64,000 bases of DNA from Bretschneidera sinensis (taxonomy: Eukaryota > Streptophyta > Magnoliopsida > Brassicales > Akaniaceae), in contig CM043700.1 in assembly GCA_023935145.1 (NCBI GenBank), positions 36,325,620 to 36,389,619 on the forward strand. The letters run 5' to 3'. The translations under genes and the position numbers were made by a program. Under the pieces are notes generated by a model. It ran no database searches. It saw only the letters and a list, made by a program, of their open reading frames with translations, and had not been told where the DNA came from. Each line of letters begins with the position of its first letter. Position 1 is the first letter of the stretch. Below are positions 12,001 through 22,667 of the stretch, piece by piece.

Positions 12001-12983
12001 AAAACTACAACGAAGAAGAAAATTATCCTATGTTGGAAGTTTAGTGGGAAAGAAAAAAAAAGTAATCAATGAAAAAGAAAGGAGAGAAGACGGATATATA
12101 TATATATATATATTTGTATAGCACATATACATAATTAATTAGATAAAGTTATTTGTAGTTGCACAAGATTTGATCTGATTGCTCATATTCCCACCATTAG
12201 ACCTATTAACAGTCAAGAAATAAAAGAAGTTATATGATTCGCTTCAGTTAGCCAGTAAACCCAATGAACCTATGTGGAACAAAAAAATTATAATTTACAT
12301 TTTCAGGTGGCAATATTGCCCAAGTATAAATTGTAAATATTAAAGCAAATATATTTTTTATTTGTATATGACATCTAAGTAGGTGAAGTCATTTGTTGTC
12401 CAACAAAGATCTCTTTTATTTTTTCGAGGCTACAACAAAAAGACAAAACAAACAAGTTAGCTCATTACATTTTTGTTCCCAGCACAAAAACTTCAGTCTG
12501 TTGTCGTCGTTGTTGCCATGATGACCCGCATATGTTCACTATCAGAACTATCAAGAATCAAGAAACAAGAGAAGACACAGGGTTAGCTCTCGTAAACCCT
12601 ACTAAACCTATGAGGAACCAGGAAAGAAAACATTTATAATTTACATTTTTATTCATATGGTAATATTGTCGGAATATAAATTGTTAATGTCAAAGCAATT
12701 TAACATCAAAATAGTCTTAATATCTTATAATATTTATATATACCCTAATTCCTACATGAAGCTGGATATGGGAGTGGCTACTTGAAGCTATTTTAAGAAG
12801 GAGAATAAAGCGAGATCATTTGATTCAGGGAACTACTTACACTGAATAAGAAATCTTCAAGAAGCTCCTATCACAGTGAAGCTTAAAAATAATGTCCTCT
12901 ATTTGCTAATCTACAAAGGAAAAAAAGAAAAGAAAAAGATAAGCATTTAACATAAGTAAAGGGTGCTAATAAAGCAACTGGTA
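12001..12983. other. Intergenic, 3' side of the NLR gene, with an AT microsatellite and an imperfect repeat
   Basis: It contains an (AT)n tract at about 12094-12112 and two imperfect copies of a stretch of roughly 170 bases (about 12187-12350 and 12530-12700), which share 'aacctatg', 'ataatttacattt' and 'aatattg' in the same order. No coding region was recognised. It may hold the NLR 3' untranslated region or a further exon. Confidence 0.5.
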
Positions 12984-15900
12984 TCATGCCCCCGATAAAC
13001 AAATGAGAACTGTACTTACTGGGATCCAAATAGAGCTTGGAATCTCAGTAATTGGTGGACTATAGATAATCTCAGTAACATTGTCATTTGTGAATGAAGA
13101 AAGGGATATATACCAGAACACGCCACTTTCATCAAATGGAAACAGCTTGCTCTGCTTCAGTTCAAGGAAGGGGTTGAGAACATTCTTAGCATTGAGATCT
13201 TCCCACTGCAGCGCTTCCCACCAATCTGTGCTAGTTGAGATCTTTCTAAAAGATGATGGAGGAGATAGTTTCCCATTAAGCAGTGGTAGAAAGAGAGGAA
13301 GCCTCTTTAGCTCTTGACAACCGAAAACTTTTATGTCTCTTAGAGAATCACAAGCCATTAAACCCTTACAGATGCTCTTCAACTGCGGTAGCTGAGAGAA
13401 TGACAAAACTGTTAACTTCGGGAGATTGATAGTGATGAAATCAGCATCACCATTGCAATTTCCCATCCCCTCTTCTTTTTCTTCTTCTCCTGCGGCTATA
13501 ATTTCCTCCACTCCCTTACAATCAGAGACTCTAATCTCATCCAGGTTTTTGAGACATGGCAACATGTCAGGCATCAACAACTTTTTAATTCTTGGACAGC
13601 CGCTAATGTGAAGGCATTTAAGACACGAAAAGGTAGAATGTGCTAGCAGCGCTACTGGTGATGCAGCTATATCTCCCTTAAAGAGGACAACAAAGTTGCA
13701 CAGATTTGCAAGGTACAACGACTCGAGGCTTTTAAATGGGGAGCAAGAGTGAGAGGGGGCTGAAAGCAAGCATTCAAGCCCATCACAGTTTATAATTTCA
13801 CAGACCCTCAAGTCAGTTGCATTGTTTAATGAAGGAACATTGCATAAACTTCTAACATCGTGGCACTCTTCGACCTGTAGAAGCTGAACGTCCTTGGGGA
13901 GCAGAAGGCAATCCTCTCCTCCACCTCCACCAATGCTGCATCTTTTCAGTATAACATCCTTATTAAAGTACCTCTCCTCTTCATAATCATCATCAAATAC
14001 GACGAATGCTTCCTTTGGTCCCACTCGAAATAGGTACTTATCAGGTCCAGCTTCTTTCAGAGATCTCACATATGAATGATACTCATGCAAGTCATGAAAC
14101 TGACCTGCAAAAGTTTCTAACTTCCTCAACTCCATTAATTCTTCCCCTTTAATTTTTAGAGTATCAGATGTCCATTTAACTACAAGATACTGAAGTCGGG
14201 GCAATTTGGGTAATAACCCAGCAGGCAGCAATCTTAGGAGCGGCATATAGAGATTAAGGTATCTGAGGTTGACCAATGACTCCATACCTTGGGGCACATC
14301 TTCCATTCCCGTATAAGCAAGATCTAACTTCTTTAATGCCTTAAGCTTTGCGAACGAGGCCATGCATCTTAATTGCTTACACCTTCTAAGTGATATTGAA
14401 GAGAGACTTTCCAAGTCACATATGGAATCCGGCAGATGCTCGATGCTGGTAAATGACAGGTTGAGAGACCTGAGCCCATGCATGTGCATAAAGAACGAAC
14501 TTGGAATCCTTCTCAAGAATCTGTTTCTTGAAAACAACAAGGTTGAGAGCTTGAAACACCTTGGCGATGTGTGAGATGGGATTTCTGATATGCAGTTGTC
14601 CATCAAGGAAACCGTGTCTAGATCCTCTGTCCAATTTTCTTCATCTGGTAAATTTTCCAATTTCACACCAGCTTCCACCATGAATCGAGAATTCATGCTT
14701 GCAAACTGAAGTACCATCTCTCTTATCCAACGATTCATCTTCACACATTTATTATTGTTACTGTCTGTAACACTTTCCAATAAACAGGCATTTTCAAGTT
14801 TATTCAACATCGCATGGCCCCTGTCAAACTCCGCCTTCCTAGTCTTCATTCCTTCAATTATGGCCTCAGCAATCAAACCCTCTATCAACTCCTTCCTTTG
14901 AATCCTAAATTCTCTTGGGTATAATGCACAGAAAACAAGACAATCCTGGAGTTTCTTATCTGTCAAGCGAGTATAGCTGGTTTTCAACTTTTGTAGCACC
15001 TTGCTCCACATATTGCTGAGTCCCTTTGTAGATTCTCTCAATTCTTCCAAAGCATTCCTCCAGTCGCATATGTCAACAACCCCCTTCATAGCCCTTGCTA
15101 TTGTGATAATTGCATGAGGCAAACAAGCACATTCTTCAACAATTAATTTCACAGTCACTTGTAAATTTGGAACAAGCAGAACATCATGCCCAGCTTTGTC
15201 CAAGAACAAGTTCCATGCCTCTTCTTTTGAAAGAAGCTCCATCCTAATAGGTTTACAACTCATGCTTCGACAGATATCAAGTGATCGAGTTGTTAAAACC
15301 AATTTGCATCCATTTTCTGGAGTAGGCTCAGGGATACCTATGTCTTCCAGATGAAATGCTTCCCAGATGTCATCCAGGATGAGCACATATCTCCTTTCCT
15401 CCCTCAAAATTGCGGATAACTTTCCTGCCCTTATTGTCACATCTTTGTACTTGGAAAGATCCTGATTCAGAGCGCAAGCAATGTCATTTTGTAATTTGAA
15501 AACACTTTGTGTTCTAGATGCACTAATCCAGATTACATCATCAAACAAATCAGTCTCTTCTAAGATCCGATTGTTGATATGCTTTACCATGGTTGTTTTA
15601 CCGACTCCACCAATACCATAAACCCCAATTTTTCTATCATTATTGTCATTTATCAAGCAATCCCAAACTTGTTCCATTTTTCTTTTGGCTGTAGTTTCCC
15701 CTGTTAATGTTGTTGTCGGCAATCTCTGGCCAATGCGCAGAGGTGCATCAGCTACCAAACCATCATGGAAACTACCCTTCTGACAAAGTTCATCCAATTC
15801 TTCTATCTTCTCTGAGACAAGTTTTCCTAGGCGTGCACGTGAGAAGTATCTCCCTTCTGCAATTTCGTTTTCAATGCTTTGCTTCTCTCCATTCATCCTT

Positions 15901-16100
15901 TGCACATTATCCAACCAAATCTCAACTTCTCTCTTTAAATTCTTTCCTCGTTGAAGCTCTGCTCTTGACATTACATCTTCCTTCCGGCTATTCAGCTCTT
16001 CAAATTTTCTTTTCCACTTGCTCATCTTTGCATCAAGGCTACAATGATAGGTAACATTTTCGCCTATTACGGAACATATTTTATTCCCTAGGAACTCCAT
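12984..16100 (-). CDS. CC-NBS-LRR (NLR) immune receptor, RPS5/At4g27190 type
   Basis: An intact single-exon frame of 1038 residues. A coiled-coil N-terminus (about 20-110) is followed by the NB-ARC: P-loop GIGGVGKTT (162-170), RNBS-A near FDDVIWISAS, Walker B LILDDIW (240-246), RNBS-B KLVLTTRS (266-273), a GLPL position reading CLPHA (326-330) and RNBS-D CLVFCALYP (387-395). The MHD position reads MNR (455-457, VKMNRWIREM). Leucine-rich repeats run from about 500 to 930. The family senses pathogen effectors and works at or near the plasma membrane as an ATP/ADP switch. Near the C-terminus WWEALQWEDLNAKNVL is the usual end of such proteins. A strong donor (GTAAGTACA from 13019) suggests that the last dozen residues may be read-through into an intron. 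Complete by length; the function of this allele is uncertain because of the altered motifs. Confidence 0.93.
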   Translation of the reverse strand: MEFLGNKICSVIGENVTYHCSLDAKMSKWKRKFEELNSRKEDVMSRAELQRGKNLKREVEIWLDNVQRMNGEKQSIENEIAEGRYFSRARLGKLVSEKIEELDELCQKGSFHDGLVADAPLRIGQRLPTTTLTGETTAKRKMEQVWDCLINDNNDRKIGVYGIGGVGKTTMVKHINNRILEETDLFDDVIWISASRTQSVFKLQNDIACALNQDLSKYKDVTIRAGKLSAILREERRYVLILDDIWEAFHLEDIGIPEPTPENGCKLVLTTRSLDICRSMSCKPIRMELLSKEEAWNLFLDKAGHDVLLVPNLQVTVKLIVEECACLPHAIITIARAMKGVVDICDWRNALEELRESTKGLSNMWSKVLQKLKTSYTRLTDKKLQDCLVFCALYPREFRIQRKELIEGLIAEAIIEGMKTRKAEFDRGHAMLNKLENACLLESVTDSNNNKCVKMNRWIREMVLQFASMNSRFMVEAGVKLENLPDEENWTEDLDTVSLMDNCISEIPSHTSPRCFKLSTLLFSRNRFLRRIPSSFFMHMHGLRSLNLSFTSIEHLPDSICDLESLSSISLRRCKQLRCMASFAKLKALKKLDLAYTGMEDVPQGMESLVNLRYLNLYMPLLRLLPAGLLPKLPRLQYLVVKWTSDTLKIKGEELMELRKLETFAGQFHDLHEYHSYVRSLKEAGPDKYLFRVGPKEAFVVFDDDYEEERYFNKDVILKRCSIGGGGGEDCLLLPKDVQLLQVEECHDVRSLCNVPSLNNATDLRVCEIINCDGLECLLSAPSHSCSPFKSLESLYLANLCNFVVLFKGDIAASPVALLAHSTFSCLKCLHISGCPRIKKLLMPDMLPCLKNLDEIRVSDCKGVEEIIAAGEEEKEEGMGNCNGDADFITINLPKLTVLSFSQLPQLKSICKGLMACDSLRDIKVFGCQELKRLPLFLPLLNGKLSPPSSFRKISTSTDWWEALQWEDLNAKNVLNPFLELKQSKLFPFDESGVFWYISLSSFTNDNVTEIIYSPPITEIPSSIWIPVSTVLICLSGA

Positions 16101-18712
16101 GATCCGTCAAACTACATGATATAGCAGAGAAATATTAGGATATTGATCTCGCCAGGTAAATATGAAGTATAGCAGAACTAATATAATCTCAATTTCATTA
16201 TATATGTAAGTTAAACTTAATTAACTAAATTGTTGATTACATTACATTTCAATTCGTTTTACCAGACATAGCATAAGTGCAGTCCAAAAGAAATTGATTA
16301 GCAATCACGTTAGATTGAATTTCAACAAAATAACAGTTGTGTTCAATGGTGAGCACTGTGAACCTGCATTAGACTAAGTATGAAACTATGAATATGATTA
16401 ATTTGGGTATGTGATTAAATTCGAAGATACCAAGCCCACCTTAAACAGGTTAGGGATGATGAGTAGCCATCGGGAAGTGGTACAATTGCTATATCCAATT
16501 ATGGAGATGTTTGGTTTTCATTTTAACCAACTTACTTTAAGCCAAGTAAGTTGGCTTAAATAAAAAAACCATGGCCATATGCATCAACTAGTCATGATAT
16601 GCATTAGGTTTGAAAAATCATATAGGTGATCAGTTGACATTACACTAAGCTAACAAGATAATTATCATCAAAATATTTTTAGTTAGAAAATGAATAAAAA
16701 GATAATTCAAATAATTAAGAACCAAAAACACTTTTTAGCTTGATAATTAAGTGAAGTTAAAGTTAAAACAACAATATTCTATTTTTGTGGACATCATGTA
16801 TGTGCTCAAATCTCATTAATTTTACACTCCATTTGGAAAAATTGAATTTAATTCATTTTCAAATAGATTGAAAATAGAATTTGCTTAGAAATGAATTGAA
16901 ATGAATTTTTATGTGCTCCTCCTACTCGTTTGAAATGTTTGGGTATGAGTTTTCCTATAGACGTTTGTTGATGCTAAACTTAAGTTTTCATCGCATATAC
17001 TGCGAAGTGATCCTTAGTTTTGGCCTCGACGTAAGTGTGATACATACTACTTCAGATTCACTTTGTGTATGAGGTCCAACAAAAAATAAAGATATGTGGA
17101 TAGCCTACTTGCTTACCCATTTTAAAAGTACCAACAAAAAGAAAAGAAAGGGAACGAGGAGAGAGAGAGAAGAGTATTTTTGTTTAACATAACCTTTTAT
17201 TCTTTATTTTGTGGAATTCATTTATAAATTCTGTCAATTTTAATAGATTTTGCAACAAGCTAACTCGATTTCATAGTGAATTCATTTCGAAATGAATTCT
17301 ATAATTTTTTTTTTTAATTTTATTTCAAACATAACAAGTAACGAATTACAAATAAATTTCATAAAATTTATAAAATTCGTTTATTCCAAACACATTCTTA
17401 AACTTTTCCATAATTTTCACCAATGTTTTCTTCTAATAGTCTAGTGGCATGAGAAAAGGAAGTTCATGAAGTTTTTTTTTTTTTTTAAATAAAAGAAAAA
17501 GAAAAGAAACAAAAGCACAGGCCAAGAAATGCAGAACAAGGGCAAGAAAAGAATCTACATATGAAACAAACAAAATTATGACATGAAAATTTTGAAAATC
17601 AAATTATGTCCAAATTAACTCAACTAAAACCAAAGATGTGGATCTTTTAGCAAGAACGAAACCTAAAAAAAACAAATCAAATTAAGAAAATAGAAAAAGA
17701 GAAAGAATATAATATACCTGGCATCTGTATATACAATGGACAAAAAGCTGATCGATTTGGCACCACGAGAATTAACAGAAAACAGAAAACTGCCTTGTTA
17801 ATATGCGAAACCTCTGAGGGAAGACTAGTGAAGAATTGCTACCTAACAGTAGAAAGCTAAAGAGAAAGTGAAAGTGAGATGCTCAACGCAGGAACTTTTC
17901 CGATTCCTTGGACTGAGGAAGATGCCAAGAAGGCATGAAAGGTCCTCATAGCGCGAGTGCTTTAGCAAAAGTAATTGGTTCCATCTATCCTTTTAATATT
18001 TTAAGGCACTCCTGTTGTATTTTTTATTTTCTGTTCGTGAACCGGAGTGAAGCTTGTATCACCTAATAAACTAACGGTCAATTTGATTTGCTGGAATTGT
18101 CAATTCATAAACTAATTGATTTAATTTTTTTTTTGACCTTTAAACATTTTTGCAATATCAAACTAATTGGTGGCAGCAAAAATCCACTTCGATATGGTTG
18201 AAATCAACTCGACAAAATCAAAATGTGAAAAAATGAATCATCAACAACACTAAAAATACCAATTATGGAAAAACCCAGCAACTAAGTAAGTTACACACTG
18301 ATAACAAGTACAGGAACCAAATGGAGTAACTGATTCCATGTCCGTAGTTTCAAATGAAAGTTGCAGATGTAAAGTGGGAAAAGGGAATAACTCAAGGAAT
18401 TAGAAAGTGATAAACTACTGTAAAAAAAAGCAAAGATACCGGCGACCTGTCACTGATAAAGCTTCCCTGCTCAAAAACAAAATCGAAGTAAATGATTAAT
18501 TCAACGACAATCCTGATAACAGCAAATGCTGCTGCAAAAAGCAAAAGGGCTACTCATGTACTACAGTGTAATTATAAGAACACATATTGGAACATATACT
18601 CCTTTTTCATTTTTTCTCTCCCCCACCCCACGCCCCAAAAAAAGCAACAGATGTAGCTCTCATTCAGATAAAACATAGAACAAATCTAGACTCACAATAA
18701 AGGAATTAAAAA
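16101..18712. other. Intergenic, upstream of the NLR gene
   Basis: AT-rich, 2.6 kb, with no convincing coding region. The part next to 16100 should hold the NLR promoter and leader, and the part next to 18713 the 3' end of the F-box transcript. A 9-bp hairpin (16527-16535 with 16546-16554) and T/A-rich tracts are present. Decayed TE sequence is possible around 16830-17400 but cannot be identified. Confidence 0.5.
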
Positions 18713-19948
18713 TCAAGCTTCCATAATGCAACAATTTAAAATGAAGTGACTGCTCCAGCTTCTGGAAATTTCAAGAGGCCTCCACTGCAATTCCTCAGCA
18801 TCAGGAGATGGACAGCAAGTGTAACCAGTAACGCCACGGCCTCCAAAAGAAATTGATGATGGTGGACCTAGCACAAGTAGCTCATTTCCGAGAGACTTGA
18901 ATGCTAGGCCCCATCCTCGATACAGATCAACTCTTATTGGGACTGGCCCTAACTTCCTCCACGAGTTGGAACTCTTCAAGTACACCTTCAGCTCGTTTGA
19001 AAGAGTTTCAAGCGAGTAGAGCTCATTGTTCACAACAGCAAGAAGGGGTGGAGGAAGAAGGGGTGGAGGTCCCAATTTTAAAGTCTGAGGAACATTCCAC
19101 ATATCTGGGATCAACATCCAAGTATTTTTGTTGATATCATAGGCTTCTCCACAAGTTAAATATTCTCCTCTTTCATTTGTCCCTCCTAGCACAAAAAACT
19201 TGCCATCCATGTAACAAGCAGAGCAAAGCTTCCTTCGTCGGTGCATCAATGGAAGGAACATCCATGATTTAGTTTTTGAATCATATATTTCAGCAGAATC
19301 TAAAGCTCCCGTGCCAATCTGTAATTCAATTCCACCAGCTACAAAAGCTACAGTACCACTGGTAACAGATGCAAACAAACCCCTTGGTTTGATCATGGAA
19401 GGAGCCTTAAACCATCTGTTTGTTGCCAATTCATACCTCCATATAACAGCACCACCAACCTCCCTCCCTGAAACAATCATATGAGTCCCAACACAAAATG
19501 ACTCCTTATCACTACATGTGAAACATTCGCCTGATGGTAAGATAGGAAGCTTCCTGAGAGACTTGAACTGTCTATCAAATGTGCACCAATTACTCTCCTC
19601 GCTTGTCAAAAGGAAAACAGACAATTCGTTGATCCCGATATCCCTCCTAATCCTAAATAACTCACCACTCTTCACAAGAGAGAGATACCGCTTATTTACA
19701 CAGCAAAACTTCCAGTATTCTGATCTAGGAACCCTTGCGAGGATCAAAAGCGCTAGCTCGTCAATGAGTCCAGGAAGATAAGAGTAATTAGTATCCTGAG
19801 ATTTTACACCTGATGAATCACCAACCTGTTCCTCACCGGAAGAAAATCTATTCTGAGATTTTACACCTGATGAATCACCAACCTGTTCCTCACCGGAAGA
19901 AAATCTATTCCATTTTGGGTTGGATTTCCGACTAATCTTATAGTCCAT
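18713..19948 (-). CDS. F-box/kelch-repeat protein, At1g74510/SKIP11-like
   Basis: A single-exon frame of 411 residues. A divergent F-box lies at about 57-100 (LPGLIDELALLILARVPRS, then CCVNKRYLSLV). It is followed by a beta-propeller of kelch-type repeats: GTVAFVAGG, SAEIYDSKTKSWMFLPLM, DGKFFVLGGTNERGEY, AYDINKNTWMLIPDM and LAVVNNELYSLE. This architecture is that of substrate receptors of SCF ubiquitin ligases, where the F-box binds SKP1/ASK and the propeller binds the target; the target here is unknown. The F-box of this subfamily is normally degenerate, so its divergence is not by itself a sign of decay. Residues 14-51 contain a perfect 19-residue tandem repeat in front of the F-box. A proline/leucine repeat (PPPLLPPPLL) interrupts one blade. 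No stop or frameshift is present. Confidence 0.9.
   Translation of the reverse strand: MDYKISRKSNPKWNRFSSGEEQVGDSSGVKSQNRFSSGEEQVGDSSGVKSQDTNYSYLPGLIDELALLILARVPRSEYWKFCCVNKRYLSLVKSGELFRIRRDIGINELSVFLLTSEESNWCTFDRQFKSLRKLPILPSGECFTCSDKESFCVGTHMIVSGREVGGAVIWRYELATNRWFKAPSMIKPRGLFASVTSGTVAFVAGGIELQIGTGALDSAEIYDSKTKSWMFLPLMHRRRKLCSACYMDGKFFVLGGTNERGEYLTCGEAYDINKNTWMLIPDMWNVPQTLKLGPPPLLPPPLLAVVNNELYSLETLSNELKVYLKSSNSWRKLGPVPIRVDLYRGWGLAFKSLGNELLVLGPPSSISFGGRGVTGYTCCPSPDAEELQWRPLEISRSWSSHFILNCCIMEA
19797..19911. repeat. 57-bp perfect tandem duplication in the F-box gene
   Basis: Two head-to-tail copies of a 57-bp unit encode NRFSSGEEQVGDSSGVKSQ twice. The duplication keeps the reading frame and lies upstream of the F-box domain. 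No differences between the units were seen, so it is recent. Confidence 0.9.
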
Positions 19949-22083
19949 AACCTTTTCTAGTGCACGGCCAAAATACTATAACCAGAGCCTTTCAAATATT
20001 TCAATTCACTCTAAAATCTCAAAACAGTTACGAAACCAGGGTGACGGTCATCAGCAATTTCCAATCGATAAAGTTGGAACCAAACTTGCATTTCAGCAGA
20101 AAACAATTTCTAATGCCATGGTTGATCAAGACCTAGAGATGAGTCTGTGTGCACAAACAAACACATAAAAAAGAAAATAAAAATATAATTATGAGAAACT
20201 AATTACCAAAAAAACAATTCTTGACATCAATAGATCAAAGGCTTATGAAATGATTGCATGTGCGAACAAATCCCCAATCTACACTCAACCCCCCACGACA
20301 TGAATTAGAACGTAAATTCTCGTAAGCAAATTAAGCTAAAGATCCAAGAACTAATTATAAACATACATAATTCTGAAATAAAAAAAAAAGGAATTTTAGA
20401 TACAAAAAAGTAGAAAATACTACCTAGGATACCGAAGGATGATTAAATTAAAGATGCATAAAGAGAGAAAAACACATAATTAGAGATTTAGGCGTACCAG
20501 GGAAGTCGAATAATAGAAGGGGGCCAAGTCTAGAGGTGGCAGTGAAATTGAAAAGAGTAGTGTGGAGATCTCGAGAGCTTAGACTGAGAAGCAGTATGAC
20601 GAACCCTGGGATTTGAAGGATGAGAGCGGAAGAATCTAAAATACGAAGGAACCAGTAACCCCAAAATATTAAAATAAAAAACACGAAGGAAAAAAATATA
20701 CGAGGAGTAATGATGAGTTTAATTTCTATTAATATTCCATATTTACCCTTCACCGTTTCTCTAGTCTGCGTAGTGTATACGTCTGATTGATGGATCTAGT
20801 ATAGGTCCCGCCCAGTCGATTATCTGTTCTCACCGAAATACACTTAATCGTTGAAAATGTTTTTTTATTTTTTTAACATGATTTTAAAAACACTTATATT
20901 TTTTAACATAATATTAAAAAAAATTTAAAAAATAAATGGTTTCTCAATGATGTTTCATAAATATTTTAATTGAAGAAATTACTATAAAAAATAAAAAATA
21001 TATTTTTCACAACACAATGGACTTTAAATACTTAAATTTTTCATTGAGCTTTCAATTTTCAATTTTCAAGACCAATCATAAATAAGTTATAAGTTTTTTC
21101 ATTTAAAAAAAATGATATTTTTTATTAAGGTTATGAAAATGTCCTACACGTGATTCAGACAAAGTATCGATTTGCATCAGATCACAAAAGCAATACTTAA
21201 CTTTTCCCATCGTAACGTGCAAGAAAACTCAAACCCCAAACACCCTCAACCACTCAACTAAGTTTCGATGGTAATTTTTTTCTTTATCTCTCATTCTCTC
21301 ATTCTTTTTTTTGCCCTTTTTTCGTTCTCTCTTTCTTTAAGTTTTCTATTCTTAAGAACTTTGTTCCATTTGGACTTTCATTTTTTTTAAAAAAAATAAT
21401 AGAAATTATACTTATATAAAAAGATGATTTTTTTGTTATGGTTGTGTCGATATTGTATCTAAATTTATCTATTTAAAAATATGTATATTAATGATATTAT
21501 AATAAATATTTTCCAAAATATTTTGTGAAATTATCTTTATACTTTCTCTTAAATTATAAATAATTTTCCTTTAATAACTTTGCCTTCCATAATCAAGATT
21601 CATGGATTTATCCATGACTATGTGTATTAATCAAACCTATTAATTTAGTATGATTTTCTTCTTTCTCTTGGCTCGCAAAGATAATTTTTATAACAATCTA
21701 TTTGGTTCGTGGAAATTGATTTAGGCTTAAATAGTTGAAACTGAATTAGGATTACAGTTGACTCAAAAGTGGATTGCAATTTCAATTTTTGTGTTTGGTC
21801 ATGTAATACTGGACTAAGTATGAAATTTATAAAAGTTGAACAAAATATCTACAATATGTTTCTACATATAATATTCATAGCAAATTTTTTCTTTATTGTT
21901 TTGAAGTTCATGGGGAGACTGAATGTCATTATGATAAACTTGGATTTAGATATTCTTTTTTTGATGATGTAGCATTCAATTTTACCATAAACTTGGTTTC
22001 ATTTTAATTATCAAATTGAGATGATCAAAATCCATAATTTTTTTTTTAATTTTTTGCTACAAAAGGTATAAAGTTGCTGGCTA
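19949..22083. other. Intergenic, 5' side of the F-box gene
   Basis: The first 800 bases probably carry the F-box leader, perhaps with an intron: on the minus strand CCCTG|GTACGCC near 20494 is a possible donor. The rest (20760-22083) is AT-rich with poly-A/T tracts and no recognisable gene. Confidence 0.45.
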
Positions 22084-22667
22084 CTAGGTTAACATCCAGC
22101 CTTTGCCATCCATTTTTAACATCTAAGCATGAATAAGTCAGAAGCTATACCTACTTGTTATAATGTTTTTTTTTTCTGACTCACTAGAGTGATTTTTGAG
22201 AATAAGATGGTTACTTATTAGTCAAATTTCATGACGTGACGTAAAATAATTAATTGACTGTTATGAGTGTCAAATTTGGGTGACTATTTTGAAGTTTAAA
22301 AAACCATTCTTGTTCTAACTTTTGCCTCTTCTTTTGCTAATAAATTTTTTTGTCTTTGGTCCAAATAAATCTATTTTCTTAATCGGGGCTAGGTTAACAT
22401 CTAGCCTTTGCCATTCATTTTTAACATGGACCAATCCGAAGCTATCTCCCACTTACTAAAATGTTTTCTTTTACAGTGATTTTTTAGAATAAAATGATTA
22501 GTTACTAGTCAAATTTCATTATGTGATGTAAAATTATTAGTTGAGTGTTAAATTTGGATGGCTATTTTGAGGGTTAAAAGCATCTTTCTCATTCTAGCTT
22601 TTGCCTCTTCTTTCGCTAATGATTTTTTTGTCTTTGGTCCAAGTAGAGCTATTTTCTTAATCAAGAA
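22084..22667. repeat. Two imperfect tandem units of about 305 bp
   Basis: Unit 1 starts at 22084 and unit 2 at 22389, both with CTAGGTTAACATC followed by 'agcctttgccat'. Both contain 'gtcaaatttca', 'agctattttctt'-like and 'ttttttgtctttggtcca' segments in the same order. The units differ by substitutions and small gaps. They are non-coding and unidentified; they could be an old MITE or satellite-like sequence. Both units recur in the right copy, with the second starting at 60014. Confidence 0.8.

Noticed and set aside
16527..16554. Hairpin CCAACTTAC...GTAAGTTGG as a terminator or MITE end
   Set aside because: A 9-bp stem in AT-rich DNA is not rare, and no matching terminal repeat or target duplication was found.
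20448..20753. Open frame of 101 residues with hydrophobic segments upstream of the F-box gene
   Set aside because: Low-complexity Phe/Ile/Leu composition expected from AT-rich DNA, no recognisable family; more likely leader or promoter sequence of the F-box gene.
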